From: Anisodus tanguticus
Taxonomy: Eukaryota; Streptophyta; Magnoliopsida; Solanales; Solanaceae
Length of the DNA stretch: 64,000 nt
Reading direction: 5' to 3'
Assembly (NCBI GenBank): GCA_034509755.1
Contig: CM067539.1
Coordinates: 64,552,513 to 64,616,512, forward strand
The first letter of the stretch is position 1. Each line of letters begins with the position of its first letter. Under the pieces are notes generated by a model. That model was not told the DNA's origin. It saw only the letters and a program-made list of their open reading frames with translations, and did no database searches. Positions 1 to 13,062 of this stretch are shown here, piece by piece. Position numbers and translations under genes: made by a program.

Positions 1-2733
1 TTATCAAAGATTCAAAATAACATCAACACAACAAAAATATAATATATAAAAGGAAAGACGTACCCATAATTAAAGTGCTGACATTCGTTCTTTTAAAGAC
101 TTGAAATCATTAATAATTGAATCAGAGCTAAAGATTTCAGCTATATCTTTTTCAATATAAATCATCATATTGTCAGCAAGAAATTCATCCGCCATCTTAT
201 TACGCAACATTGTCTTGATTATCTTCATTGCTGAACATGATCTTTCTGTAGTAGCCGTAGAAACTGGAAGAGTTAAGATAAGGCGGATTATCCGGTCAAT
301 CAAGTAATATGTATTCGCCTTCCCTGTTTTCCCCAAAGCTTCACACAATTCAAACATAGTTGACAAGTTATTCAATTTTGGATGACTAACAGCCTCAAGA
401 ATAAAGTGTTGAAGTTGAAATCTCAAATTTGTTTTCTCTTGCTCACTAAAATCCATTGGATTTTAATTTTTCTACAAGAGCACATATATCATCCATATTA
501 AATGCTTCGTAAATATATTTAGGAATCAAACTATTGCTTAGGCTCAAAAGCTCCATTGTTTGAACATTAAACATGTGATTCAATTCCTGCAATTGTTGAT
601 CAATAGTAACACAAAAAAGATTCACTCTAAAATGTTGACCCACTGTGATGTGATCCTTCTGATGACGAGCACGCCCTTGACGCTCTATATAAACATCATT
701 ACAATCAGGAGAATCAATATCACGCTGTTCACAAAATAATGTCACATTTTTCAATAATTGATCCCATCCTTCATCTCACAACTTCTGAATTAATGTTTTT
801 GTAGTGATGACTAAATGTATAGCATTAAGTGTATATTGGGATTTCTGTTGTAAATCTTGAAAAAGACAATCTGTAATTTCCATAATCTCTTTCATCATGT
901 GCAAAATCAATATGAACTCAAATGAATTCATAATCTTATAAGCAGCATTAGCATCCCCTCGTTGAGAGTAAGTTGATCCATTTTTTCTTATATTTTGAAG
1001 AACCACACAAGTTGCATCATACATATTTATCATACTACAAACAAAAGAAAATTGTGAGCTCCAACGAGTATCTCCAGCTCGTTTTAAAGTGCCTATCTGA
1101 TTTTGTCCTTTACCACTATCAAGTTCACTAATCTCTAGCAAAAGTGATATCTCCTCTAATTTGACAGCTTGCAGCACATCACCACGCTTACTAGAGGAAC
1201 ATACAATATTGACAACAAAAGTCAAGTTTGAAAAGAAGTCTATTTTTGCTAATTTGATCAACAAAAGTCAAGCTTGAAACGTGAGCCAACAAATTGAATC
1301 AATAGAGCTCTTGAGACGAAGTCTATTTTTGCTAATTTGATCGAACTCTGCACATTAAGGACATTTCTGATGTGCATAGACTGATTGAATAATTATTGAG
1401 AAGATTTCAATGTATTATTGTGAGACGAACACAAACTCTCACCAATATGATTAAGCAAAGCACAACTCTTTCCATCATTGACCTTTTTCCATACTTTAAA
1501 TCCTTTTCTAGTAAAGACATCAACTCCAGGATGCCCACTTTTTTTTACTGAACAAGTAACAAAGCAAAGAATAAGCAGCATCATTAGTCAGTGAGTACTC
1601 TAGCCATGAAGGGAAAATTTTGAACAAAAATGCTTGAAATCGCCTTGGATGCTTATCTGTATTGAGGGGATACTTTTCCACTTGACATTGATAGGGACCC
1701 CAATTGAGATAAGATCTTCGAACTTCATCTCTTCGATTCACTGGATATTCCCAAATTTGGGGACGCTTTCCGGGGTCACGTTCTAAACAATTGACATCAA
1801 ATTCATCCATGGTTACTTTTTGAATCTTGCAAGGTTGCTCATCCAGTTGAACCATTTGATCATCGGAATGGTGCTTTTCAAGTGTCGATGTTGAATCTAT
1901 ACAATTTTCATCTTTGTTGGAAGCTTTTCTCGTGAAAAATGCATCAATTTTCTTAAGTTGGACCATCGTACCATTCCTAAAAAATACATTAATCCATTAT
2001 CAAAGATAACATCTAAATATGAAAACAGAACTAAGTCAGAGAAATTCGGCTTTTAAAGCCTTAATTTGTTAATTCCACTCCCATTAAGCCCAAAATAACC
2101 TCGTATATGATGAAACAAACATAAAGTTCCCCCAATCTCGCGAACTTAGCCACACAGAAAAAGAAAATTTTAAACTAGGAGAAACCTTAGAAAAATAAAA
2201 GAATAGTTAGTATTTTGGCAAAAGACAAATTCCAGATCGTAATTTCAAAATCTAGGGTTTCTATGCTCGAAAATGAGACTTGTAAGAGTTCTTGAATTAG
2301 TAGAAAATATAGAACTCCAAAACCTCATAAGTTCTTCTTGAAATCGATGTGGGACAACTACAAGTGAATTTCATCAATTTTTTATTTCTTTTCGAAGATA
2401 TTTGATTCTCAACCAATGTGATACGTTGCTTTTCGTCCTCAATACAATCAATAATATAAAAATTACAAGCCATTAAGAACTCACAGAACAACAAAGAGGA
2501 GAGAAAGAGAGTGATTACCACTGTTGGAGATTTACCACTGTTGGGGGCTTAGGGCTGAGATACGGTGGGGGTGGCCGCAGTGGGTAAGAGCAAAATGGGA
2601 GCTGATATTTTGTTTAGAACGTGAAAATAGAGTGACGAGTGAGAGAGAGGGGGGTATATATAAAAAAAATTGAGTTTTTTGAGGGGGGCCACAACCCCCC
2701 CCCCACCCCAACCCCTACCATAATCCGACACTG
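1..2733 (-). mobile_element. hAT transposon (CAGTGGCG TIR type), left end outside window
   Basis: Only the right end is visible: the terminal inverted repeat ends CGACACTG at 2733, a one-base variant of the CGCCACTG end of the complete relative at 57135-58256. Positions 1-165 match 57223-57390 of that relative almost base for base, and 1655-2125 match 57400-57870, so both belong to one family. The coding strand is minus. GC-poor filler lies between the transposase start near 1966 and the right end. The other end and the target duplication cannot be checked because the window starts inside the element. Confidence 0.85.
70..1969 (-). pseudogene. Broken hAT transposase of the TTF zinc-finger (ZMYM-like) type
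   Basis: Reading from 1966 down, an N-terminus starting MVQLKKIDAFF is followed by a basic linker and the TTF-type region (WEYPVNRRDEVRR, then RRFQAFLFKIFPSWLEYS, with LLCYLF replacing the usual cysteine motif). Frames then jump between five short open stretches (1966-1520, 1584-1393, 1264-776, 754-446, 456-70). The last holds the hAT C-terminal dimerisation signature, VSTATTERSCSAMKIIKT followed by LRNKMADEFLAD. The order and direction fit one ancestral transposase of about 700-800 residues, now split by stops and frameshifts. Plant genomes often annotate such proteins as 'zinc finger MYM-type protein 1-like'. It cannot make an active enzyme as it stands. Confidence 0.85.
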
Positions 2734-3120
2734 GTTGAGTATAGTCAGAGCTCAGAGGTATCAGATTCGAGCTCCAGAAATAGAGAGACCATTTATAGGG
2801 AGTAATTTACCCTGGAAAGTGCAAACTTTTGGCGCGAATCCTAGTTATTAAAGAGACATTTTCTATTCTTAAAAGACCTGATTTTAGGTATGCTTTGAAT
2901 TCTGTTGAAAGGAGATTAGATATATCTTTTATTGGTGTTTTCACATTAAATAAAGTTGGCTTACTGTCTTCATGATTGAAAAATCATGTTAAAAAAGAAT
3001 TTCATAGTCAAATAATGCACTCTGCAGACCAAAATTAGTAGGCAGACAATGCTCATTAGCTGCTAATTTTATAGGTTTTCATGAACCATTATTTGGATAA
3101 TTATATTTTAATGGCTACTA

Positions 3121-3480
3121 TGTAACTACTCTCTTAGCTCTTTTAGGAAAATTAGATAACGACTCCACTTTGTGCCACCAAATCATTGGTGAAGTTCAAG
3201 ACTTCCTCTTTTATATAATCATATGATATCCGAAATTTAGAGACTCGACTAATTCAGATATGTGCTGCATAAGATCCATTTAAAGGAGAACACTCTCTAT
3301 AAAAAATTCTCTATTATGATAATTCGAATCTGAGATGTATGGTTAAAGCTCAAAGGATTCTGTCTATCCTGCCACAGATATGAAGTTCAAGACTTAGTAC
3401 ATCATTATTACTTTGGCTCATTTGTACTTTTAACATTAGCAAATCATCTTGTATTTGCAATTGATTGTAAAAGGAGCTTT
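3121..3480 (+). repeat. 360 bp direct repeat, left copy (flanks Athila element)
   Basis: Matches 11269-11628 over the whole 360 bp with scattered substitutions; both copies begin TG(T/C)AACTACTCTC and stay alignable to GAGCTTT. No coding potential is seen. The copy ends exactly where the Athila LTR appears to begin. It does not end in CA and no primer-binding site follows, so it is not an obvious LTR. Confidence 0.85.
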
Positions 3481-5733
3481 GAAGTTAGGTGTATTTATAC
3501 ACCTATCCGCCGTGTTTTGCTCACAATTGTATCTTATTTTGAGGAAAAATTATACTAAATACACCTAACATTTATTGATTCTTGCATTTCGGGCTAATAT
3601 GTGTATCTTTGTGGAAATTAGGTGCTTTACATGTGACGATGCTTCGGTTTTGGAGTAGAACAAGCAAGAGACGAAGGTAGGAGGACTTTGAAGTCTGAGT
3701 AGAAGTTCCAAAATTCAAAGAAAGATGAATTCATGCTCAAAAACTAAGTGTACGTGTGAAAAACTATAAAAATGCACACGATTCCGGTGAAGCTTGGTGC
3801 GGGGCGCCCGGTTCCAAATGCCCCGCGCTGCGCCTGCTTTAATGGCCGAAGGGGATGCATTTTTGGCCAAGATATGAAGCCATTGGAAACTAGAGCTAGC
3901 GCGGGGCACCCACTTTCAAATGCCCCGTGCCGCGCCTGCATGTCCCGATGGAAATTTTAGTTTAAAGGCAGTTTTGTTCGGTCTTTTTAGAGACAGTATA
4001 AATACAATCTCAAGTCATTTTCTGAAGGGTTCAGGCGTTTTTATCACAAAGGAGGCACGAGAAAAGCTAGTTCTTCATAGGGTTTATTCCTTTCCTTTAT
4101 TCCTTTCATCTTATCATAGATTAAATATGAATTCTAGTTTTTGTAATCCGATTATGAGTAGCTAAACTCTATAATTCTGGAGTTGTGGTGTAGCCATGAT
4201 TGTTGACGTTTTATAAGTATTCAAACCTTAGAAGTTTATTCATATGCGATTTTTTTCTTACTTATGTTCTTAATTGTTTGATTGCCTGCGCAACATTCGA
4301 GTTCTATTTACTAATTAATATCGTGATTGGGAAAGACATTATTAGATTAGAGAAGAAGTAAGGAGAGCGTGCTATGATTATCCCTTACATAGGGCTATGA
4401 TTAGTGGCTAGGATAGGAATATACCTAGACACCGCATTCAATTAGATACTGTGGACAAATTATATTCTTAACGGGTCAATTCCATAGGAATATAGGCGGC
4501 GAACTATTCTGAATCGGTGTGTAATAGTTCGGGAGAATGCTACACGATTAATAATACAGTTAATTAGCAATCACGAATAAATCTACTAAGACTAGTTACT
4601 TAAATGAAGCAACATGATTAGTGAACCAACCACATCCCCGGAATACCTATTTCTCTATGATAAATTCAAGTCCTACAAACGTTCTAGCAACTTGTTAGCA
4701 CAAATTAGATAGTTGTTTACTTTTTTGCATTAGTTATAAACAATACAATTATCCTCTTTCATACTTGCATAATTAGTAGTGATAATGAAATTTTCTATAA
4801 TCATTAATCATAAGTCTCTATGGGTAGGGGTGAGCGTATATCGATTCATATCGGTTTTGTATCCGAAAAATATGAACCGAATTAAAATTATTTTTTTTAA
4901 AAACCCAATCCAACTTAAAAAAAATTGATATGTTCGGTTTATATCGCCGAACGTATCGGATTATATCGATTTTTTCTAGTGGACCGGGGCGGGGTGGGTC
5001 GGGGAATTTTTTATTTTAAAAAAAGATTTCCAAAACTGAAATTGACATTTACACCTACACTATCATGAAATTTCGACGTTGAAATCTATTGTGTATCGTG
5101 AGATTTTTACTAAAGAAAAAGGAAAATTAGAAATCGATTTGGGGGAAAACACAAATTGATTGGAAAAACAGACGCTTTTCTAAAAATTGGCTGCACCAAA
5201 CCGCCTTGCGACCGTTTGGCCGGCCCAGTCGCGAAAATATACGCAAAATAAAAAAAATCGGATAAAACGGACATCCGAGTGCAAAGTTATGACCATTTAA
5301 AGTTTTACTAATTTACAACTACTTTCTCTCCCTACATTTTATGTCAATGCTTCCGTGATATGTTAATCAAGTTCATGCCGCATTCGACTTTCATAAAAGC
5401 TGCATAAATTGACTTCAATGGCTATGATTCAAGAGATAGTAGTAGCCTAAAATAAAAAATAAGATTAATTACATATTTAATTCGATTTTTCGGTTCGGTT
5501 CGTATCCAAAATTAAAAAATTGAACCGAATCACTAAATCCTGATTCGGTTTTTTCAAAAAATTGATTTTTTTTTAAATCGAATTAAAAACCGAACCGAAC
5601 AGCCGGTTCGGTTTTTTCGGTTCTCCTTTTTTTTTTCCCACCCCTATCTGTGGGATCGATATCCGACTTTAAATAGTCATTATATTACTTGGCGACCATG
5701 TATACTTGCGTGTGTGTTTGGGAGCAACAAGTT
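3480..5733 (+). repeat. 5' LTR of the Athila-like element
   Basis: Inferred from position: it runs from the TG at 3480 to just before the decayed primer-binding site (TTTTTGACACC near 5731-5742, related to the TTTTTGGCGCC junction common in Athila). Without the nested 822 bp hAT insertion it is about 1.43 kb, a normal size for this clade. It contains GC-rich blocks near 3795-3950 in an AT-rich background. No downstream partner LTR exists to confirm the borders. Confidence 0.6.
4825..5646. mobile_element. Non-autonomous hAT element with CGGTT-type subterminal repeats
   Basis: Termini are TAGGGGTGAGC and its partner CCCACCCCTA. The flanks TCTATGGG (4817-4824) and TCTGTGGG (5647-5654) are an 8 bp target duplication with one mismatch. 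Both ends are filled with repeats of the ATCGGTT / CGGTTCGGTT type in opposite senses, for example 4841-4975 and 5480-5630. The middle (about 4980-5440) is closely related to 39060-39430 inside another hAT derivative. There is no open frame of note. It sits inside the Athila LTR, so it is younger than that insertion. Confidence 0.85.
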
Positions 5734-6059
5734 TTTGACACCATTATTGAATACTTAGAAATTAACGGTTTTATTAGAGTAATCTATTACTGCTTCAGTT
5801 ATCCAAGTATTAACGTCTTGATCTTAGCTGTTATTTGAACGCAGGTAAAACAATCGAATGTGAAGGTCTGCTAGTAAAAACAACCTTGCGGACCTTCAAC
5901 ATGAACCTAAACGGTTGTTTCACCAGAGTAGGAGGGAAGTTAATTTTCGGGAAAATCAGGAAGCAATCGTTGTGGTACCTGAAGAAATGATAGCTAACGC
6001 ACCACTAGCGACAATTTGAGAGGTGACAGTACCTCTAGTAGGTAATATCACTTCAAGCA

Positions 6060-7660
6060 TTATCAAACCGACCATTGAGGGGCACTTTGAGCTTAAGCAT
6101 TCTATGATTCAGCTACTCCACTCCAGTGGATAGTTCACTGGTACGCCACACGAAGATCCTCATCGATACATTCGAACCTTCTTGGAGATTGCAGATAATT
6201 ATGTGACCACCAGGGTCAGTGTTGATTACGTGAGGTTGACACTATTTCCATTATCTCTACTTGGGGACGCTAAGAATTGGTTGGATACAGAACTGGCGAA
6301 TTCCATCACCTCCTGGGATGATCTAGCGAGAAATTTTTTGACTAAGTTCATTCCATTTGGAAAGACAACGAGACTTAGGAGGAAAATTATGTGCTTCAGG
6401 AAAGAACCTGGAGAAGGAGTATATCAGGTTCAAAGTGTTGCTCAGAGATTGTCCTCATCATAATCAAATGAATGAAGTCCTAGCACATACCTTTATTAAC
6501 AGTCTGGATCACTATGAAAAAGTGTTGCTAGATATATCAGCTGGGGGGCAAGCTCTTGATCTGAGCTATAATGAGTTGTTCGCCTTATTGAACAAGTTTC
6601 AGAGCGACTCCGAGTGGCAAGGGATAATGTTGTCAAGAAGACTTCGGGAGCACTCGAATTAGACTTGTACACATGCATGACAACACAGATTGAAGTTATG
6701 CACAAAGAAATTCAAGGACTTTATATTGGGAAAGAGTCAATCACAGGTGCAACTAGTGCATCGAGCTCATGTGTTTGTGAGGTATTAGGTGAATGACACA
6801 CTAGTGATGTCTGTCCAGCAAATCCGGAGTCTATCTTTTTCATGGGCAATGTAGCCAGAGGCCAGGGTAATCAGAATGTATACAACAATTCGTATAATCC
6901 CTCTTGGAATAATCACCCAAACTTCTCTTGGGGTGATAATCAAGGTAACGGTAACTAGAACAGGACACAAGGAAAATATCAGCAGAATCAGGCAAATCAG
7001 CTTAGGCCACAAGCTCCTCAGAGTAGTATGGAAGATATGATGAAATAGATGATAGGGGATATGCAAATAATGGATGATAATTAAAATCTTAATCTAGCGG
7101 TACAAAATCTAGAGATGCAAGTGGGTCAAATAATTGGTGCTCAAAATATGAGTCCATAATGGGGACTCCCAAGTGACATTGGTCTTAACCCAAAACCTTA
7201 TAATGCTATGTCACTCCGAAATGGGAGACAACTAGAGGAATTGGCACCAAAAAAAGTAGCTCAGGCAGTAGCAGATGAAAAGGTAGCCGTAGAAGATGAG
7301 GTTATTGAGATAGAGAAGGTAGTGAAAACACTTGTGGCAAAGCAGTCACCACCAGTGGTTGCAAAACCGCCACCTCAATTCCCTCAAAGATTGGCTAAGC
7401 AGAAAGAAGAGACTACATACAAAAAGTTTCTTGACTTACTTAAGTAAGTGCATGTGAATATTCCTTTGGTAGATATGCTACAAGGGATTCTAAAATATGC
7501 TAAGTATATCAAGGACATCATTGCTGATAAGAGTCGGTTCACTGAGTATGCTATAGTTGCACTTACTGAGGAGTGCACATCTAGAATTCAGAATAAGTTG
7601 CCGATGAAATTGAAGGATCCAGGTAGCTTCACAAACGAGATCACCATTGAAAAATAGGTC
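6060..7660 (+). pseudogene. Athila-like gag remnant
   Basis: Retrotransposon gag (capsid) core is recognisable at 6182-6660: TLFPLSLLGDAKNWL, then WDDLARNFLTKFIP, then a shift of frame near 6360-6440 to NQMNEVLAHTFINSLDH. This is the usual plant gypsy capsid pattern that packages element RNA in cytoplasmic particles. The tail (7208-7447) is rich in K, V, P and E, then a helical stretch leads toward protease (7448-7657). At least one frameshift and several in-frame stops show it is dead. Confidence 0.8.
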
Positions 7661-7679
7661 ATTGCGAGGGCACTTTGTG

Positions 7680-9775
7680 ATTTGTTTGAAAGTATAAATC
7701 TTATGCCGTAATCCATATTCAGAAAGTTGGGGTTAGGAAATCCAAGACCAACTACTATAGTTTTACAACTGGCGGAGGCATGAGGAAATTATAGAAGATG
7801 TGCTAGTATAGGTTGGATCTCCTATTTTTCTGGCAGAATTTGTGATTCTGGATTTCGAATCAGATCCGACCATTCCATTTATTTTGGGGCGTCCATTTTT
7901 GGCAACATGAAGAGAGCTGATCGACGTGGCGGCTGGACAATTAACTATGAGGGTGCATGACAAAGTTGAGGTGTTTGATATGTACAAGGCTCTCAAGTTA
8001 CCTGTAGTTTATGAAGAGTTTTCGGCTATTACAGTGTTGTTAGAGGATGACGTTAGAGCCACCATTCCATTGAGTGCCCATTGGAAATAGCTCTAGTGGG
8101 TGATGATATTTTTGGAGATACAGAGGCATTCGAATTAGTGTAGATTCTTGATCTAGTAGGGATTAATGTTCACGAAGGTGAGTCTGAACCACTTGACATA
8201 GAGATTGGGCCTCCAACCAAAACTATCAATCGAAGAAGCACCAAAGTTAGAGACCCTTACCCCGCATCTGAAATATGCATACTTTGGTGAGGGTGAAACT
8301 CTCCCTGTTATCCTAGCAACTGAGTTGAATGATGCAGAAATAGAGATGTCCTTAGCAGTCCTGAAAAATTGCAATAGGGCATTGGGTTGGGAAATATCTG
8401 ACATTTAGGGCATCAACTATGCATTATGTATGCACCAGATACTTTTAAAGGAGGATCATAAGTCGAGTATACAACATCAACGAAGAATAAATCCAGTAAT
8501 GAAAGAAGTGGTCAAGAAGGAGATAATTAAGTGGCTAGACGCATATATAGTCTATTTGATTTCTGACAGCAAGTGGGTGGGCCTAGTATAGTGTGTCCCT
8601 AAGAAAGGAGGGATGCCAATGATGACAAATGATAAAATCGATCTTATTCCAACGAGAACAGTGATAGGGTGGCAGATTTGCTTAGATTATTGTAAGTTGA
8701 ACGAGGACACTAGGAAGGATCACTACCAGATTCCCTTTATTGATCAGATGCTAGGCAGATTAGCTGGATAGGATTTCTACTATTTCCTAGATGGATACTC
8801 TGGGTACAATCAGATAGCTATTACTCCCGAAGATCAGGAGAAGACCACATTTACATGCACATAAGGTTCATATACTTTCAAGAGAATGTCGTTTGGCTTA
8901 TATAATGCACCTGTGACTTTCCAAAGGTGTATGATGATAATATTTTCTGAAATGGTGGAGGACTTTGTAGAAGTGTTCATGGATGACTTCTCAGTATTCA
9001 AGAGTTCTTTCGAAGCATGTTTGAAGAATCTAGATCGGGTCCTTGTAAGATGTAAAGAGACTAATTTAGTGTTGAATTGGGAGAATTGTCACTTTATAGT
9101 TCGAGAGGGTATTGTCCTCGGGCATAAGGTATCAAAAAGAGGTCTTGAAGTTGATCGTGCTAAGGTGGGGGTCATCGAGAAACTACCACCCACTGTGTCT
9201 GTGAGAGGCGTGCGTAGCTTCCTTGGGCACGCAGGGTTATACAAATGATTTATTAAGGACTTCTCCAAAATATCTAGTCCAATGTGTAAGCTGTTGGGGA
9301 AGGAAGTAAAGTTCGTGTTCAATGACATTTGTTTGAAAGCATTCGAGGAGCTGAAATGATGATTGGTGACGACACCGATAATGATAGCCCCGGATTGGAA
9401 TTTGCCATTTGAATTAATGTGTGACGCTAGAGATATTGCAGTGGGGGTTGTTCTGGGCTAGAGAAAGGAGAAAATTTTTCACTCCATATACTATGCCAGC
9501 AAGGCGCTAGACACTGCTCAGATGAATTACATGATTACTGAGAAAGAATTATTGGCCGTGGTGTATGCTTTTGATAAGTTCTGGTATTACCTTGTGAGAA
9601 CTCAGGTCACGGTGTATACAGATCATGCTGCACTCAGGTATTTATTCAACAAGAAAGATGCAAAACCTAGGCTGATTCGTTGGATTTTTTTATTGTAAGA
9701 ATTTGACATAGAGATTAAAGATCGCAAGGGGATAGAAAATTCGGTCGTAAACCACCTTTTACGACTGGAGAGCCA
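7680..9775 (+). pseudogene. Athila-like protease / reverse transcriptase / RNase H remnant
   Basis: A degraded protease region (IPFILGRPFLAT-like, about 7875-7910) precedes RT. The clearest RT block is 8886-9248: MSFGLYNAPVTFQRCM, the catalytic FMDDF motif, then LVLNWENCHF and GVRSFLGHAGLYK. RNase H follows at about 9380-9770: the first acidic motif in LMCDARD, then YASKAL, EKELLAV and YTDHAALRYLF. Stops occur within each domain (for example TAG at 8589 and 8769, TGA at 9246), so no polyprotein can be made. Confidence 0.85.
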
Positions 9776-9779
9776 CGAT

Positions 9780-11108
9780 CTTGTGATTGAAGATGGACAG
9801 ATTCAAGAGGCTTTTCCTGATGAGCAGCTCTTTACTATTCCGCGGGCTAAAGTATCTTGGTATGTAGATATTGTGAACCTGATAGTGAGCAGGATTTACC
9901 TCCTGAAACAACCACTCAGCAGCGGAGAAAGCTTTATCATGATTCGAAATTCTACTTCTGGGATGAACCATATCTATTCAGACAAGGTCCCTATCAGTTG
10001 GTGAGAAGATGCATCCCGCAAATTGAGGTACACCAAGTATTGGAGAGCTCCCATTCGTCTCCATATGGAGGGTATTTCAGATGTGATCGTACTGCGACGA
10101 ATGTATTACAATCTGGTTTCTATTAGCCCACTTTATTTAAGGATGCACATGCATTTGTCAAAAGTTGTGACAAATGTCAATGAACGGGCAACATTTCAAG
10201 GAAGAATGAGATGCCTCTGAACAATATCTTAGAGATGGAGATATTTAACGCATGGGGAATCGATTTCATGGGACCATTCCCACCATCGTATGGAAATAAA
10301 TATATCTTACTTGCTGTGGATTACGTATCAAAATGAGTCAAAACAGTCCCTCTTCCCACCAATAATGCAAATGTGGTGGTGGATTTTGTGCAAAAGAACA
10401 TATTTGCAAGATTCGACACTCTGAGGTGATGATTAGTGATGGGGGTGCCCATTTTTGTAATCAGCTGATGAAGAACCTCTTGACAAAATATCGAGTGAAG
10501 TACAAGGTTTTTACTGCTTACCACCCACAAATATGTAGGCAAGTCGAAGTGTCCAACAGAGAGGTGAAACAACACTTGGAGAAGACATTGAATGTGCAGA
10601 GGAAAGATTAGGCATCCAAGTTAGATGATGCCTTATGGGCATACCGGATAGCATACAAAACGCCTTTTGGGACTTCTCCCTACATGCTGATTTATAGGAA
10701 GACATGTCATTTGCATGTCGAACTGGAATATAAAGCGTATTGGCAATTAAAAATCTCAATCTTGATATGAGTTTGGCATATGAGAAGTGGTTACTGCAGC
10801 TCCACGAGCTCGATGAATCCCAGTTGGGGGCGTACAAAAATGCCAAGTTGTATAAGGAGAAGACTAAGAAATAACATGATAAGCATATTCAGCATCGTGA
10901 GTTTGTGCCAGGGCAACATGTACTCTTGTTCAACTCCGGGTTGAGGTTATTCCCTGATAAGATAAAGTCTCGTTGGTCAGGACCGTTTATTGTGACGAGA
11001 AGTATGCCCCATGGAGCGGTGAAAATACAAGTATTAGACGGAGCACACACGTTCTTAGTTAATGGGCACCACCTCAAACACTATTGGGGTGGAGATATCG
11101 AAAAATAG
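9780..11108 (+). pseudogene. Athila-like integrase remnant
   Basis: Pieces in several frames give the N-terminal zinc-binding region (around 10060-10200), the catalytic core with MISDGGAHFCN (second catalytic Asp, about 10426-10460) and a region around RQVEVSNREVK where the catalytic Glu is expected, and the C-terminal chromatin-interaction part at 10905-11108 (GQHVLLFNSGLRLFPDKIKSRWSGPF). Frames are broken at several points. A gypsy-type integrase would normally be the last pol domain before the 3' LTR; that LTR is missing here. Confidence 0.8.
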
Positions 11109-11268
11109 AAGGAGCAGGTGCTCCTTAATGATGATTAATTGAAGGACTTGCGTCGTGCCACGACGTTAACTACGACGCTTCTCGGGAGGCAACCCGAGGT
11201 TGTAATGTAACAATATTAATAGAAAGCACAAAAAAATTTAAAAATTATATCTGGCTCTTTTAGGAAAA

Positions 11269-11628
11269 TGCAACTACTCTCTTAGCTCTTTTAGGAAAAT
11301 TAGATAACGACTCCCCTTTGTGCCACCAAATCATTGGTGAAGTTTAAGACTTCCTATTTCATATAATCATATGATATCCGAAACTTAGAGGCTCGACTAA
11401 TTCAGATATGTGCTGCATAAGAACCATTTAAAGGGGAGCGCTCTCTATAAAAAAATTCTCTATGACGATAATTCGAATCTGAGATGTATGGTTAAAGCTC
11501 AAAGGATTCTATCTATCCCGCCACATATATGAAGTTCAAAACTTAGTACATCATTATTACTTTGGCTCATTTATACCTTTAACATTAGCAAATTATCTTG
11601 TATTTGCCATTGATCGTAAATGAGCTTT
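11269..11628 (+). repeat. 360 bp direct repeat, right copy
   Basis: Partner of 3121-3480 in the same orientation. Immediately upstream (11253-11267) a short phrase CTCTTTTAGGAAAAT that also lies inside the repeat is duplicated, suggesting a repair-type junction between the Athila tail and this copy. Confidence 0.85.
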
Positions 11629-12893
11629 AACTTAGATTAGATAAATTCTACTTATAAAAATACTTTGTGAAAATACTCAAATTTACTCATATACTTTTAA
11701 CTATGATTTGCAATTATCTTTCAGTTTGGAGCTCCATTATAATTAAGAAAAATATATAAAATGATATTTCATATAGTATAATATCTTTAACCGTTTTTCC
11801 TTTCTGAAAAGGTCAAGGATCCAAGACACAAAGTTTGCTTTAATTTAGGATTTTGATTGGCAAATTTTATAGATAAAATCAGGGTCAAAAGTAAGATTTA
11901 TTTTCTTTCTAAAAGCAAAAGTGTTTGCTTTATTTTGAATCTCTAGAAGTGAAAAAGGTTTGCTTTTTTCTTTTGAATCTTTAGAACTAAAAAGAGAATT
12001 TCCTTTCCATAGAGTAAAAAGTTCAACGGCAAAGTGGTTATCTTTTCTGCTTTAGTCATTGTCAAACATGCAAAGAACTGTAAATTGATACGTACATGCA
12101 CATTCACCTTATTCCATAGTACTATTATGTCATAATTATCATTTTTGGAATCTAAACATTATTATACATTTGAACGAGCCTTGAGACACCGTAAAATTGG
12201 CTCTGTGTGTGACTTATATAGATCATGAGTTCGATATGTGAAATTAATCACTGATATTTATGTTTGGATAATGCTTACATCATACTCCGTTTGAGTGCCA
12301 CCCTTCTCGAACCTGCATGAATGTGGAATGCTTTGCGCATTGAGCTCTCCTTTGAACATTATGTTGCATTTCCTTTGCACAACGTTTATGTAGTTCTTTT
12401 CTTTTCTCAACTTTGATGTTAGTATAGTAGATTATTTATTTTGCTTTCTTCAGTTAATAGTAAAAACGAGAATAATACCAACGATGAGACAATAACAGAA
12501 GTATTAACAATAATAATGACCGGTCAGTCCCATATCAAAGTCAGATCGACTAATTAATGATCAGAGGCGTTTAAAATGAAAAAAATATTTTTTATAGGTT
12601 CAAATGTATGGTTGAGAACTCATGGACTTGGAGGTCAAATGTATGGTTCGAGTTATGAGTATAAAAAAATTCTGATAGAAAGCATTTTTTCTTTAAATGG
12701 ATCTTTAGCAATATGAATCTGAATTAGCCGGGATCTCAATACAGATATTATACACCGAATGAAAAGAATAAGATTCAAACTTTATAGCATGTGGAGTTTG
12801 ACAAATTCACAACTTTTTGGGGGAGGAGTGGTTGGTTTAAGAAAGTTAATTTAATATTCTATCAAATAAGTAATTATGGGAAACTTGAGGACT
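11629..12893. other. Non-coding interval with a possible SINE head
   Basis: AT-rich sequence with no credible gene. At about 12172-12300 the phrase GAGCCTTG...GAGTTCGA resembles the tRNA-related head of an Au/TS-type SINE on the plus strand, but it is too diverged to be certain. Nothing else recognisable is seen. Confidence 0.4.
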
Positions 12894-13062
12894 TGAATAT
12901 TAACGTATATTATCAAATATACTCTATATATTTTGTAATATTTAGTGTTGTATAATTATGGTAGATATAGAATCCGTATTGTATTAGGATTCCACATTGT
13001 ACATACTATATATATTTTATTAATGAGAAAGACTCCCCAAAGGAGATTAATACAATTCTACA
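12894..13062 (+). repeat. 5' LTR of copia element 1
   Basis: Direct partner of 17978-18144; ends in CA right before the Met-tRNA primer site. Short for a copia LTR. The expected TG start is altered or shifted relative to the 3' copy (TGAATATTAACG against TGTATTAACG). Confidence 0.85.

Larger units (their letters stand above)
3480..11255 (+). mobile_element. Degenerate Ty3/gypsy retrotransposon, Athila-like, lacking a 3' LTR
   Basis: Order of parts: one LTR (about 3480-5733, including a nested hAT), a decayed primer site near 5736, gag (about 6060-7660), protease/RT/RNase H (about 7680-9775), integrase (about 9780-11108) and a leader-like tail. RT and integrase wording is typical of the Athila clade (FMDDFSVF with long spacing; LGHKVSKRGLEVDRAKV). 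Dozens of stop codons interrupt every domain, so it is old. The conserved stretch after integrase (TCTCGGGAGGCAACCCGA, about 11179-11196) is present, but no second LTR follows. Instead the 360 bp direct repeat resumes at 11269. Confidence 0.85.

Noticed and set aside
3121..3480. 360 bp direct repeats taken as LTRs of the Athila element
   Set aside because: They do not end in CA, no primer-binding site follows the left copy, and a better LTR/primer junction lies near 5733.
3715..3960. Overlapping 60-80 residue open frames on both strands in a GC-rich patch
   Set aside because: They overlap each other in several frames in the Athila LTR and match no known protein; the GC-rich repeats simply lack stops.
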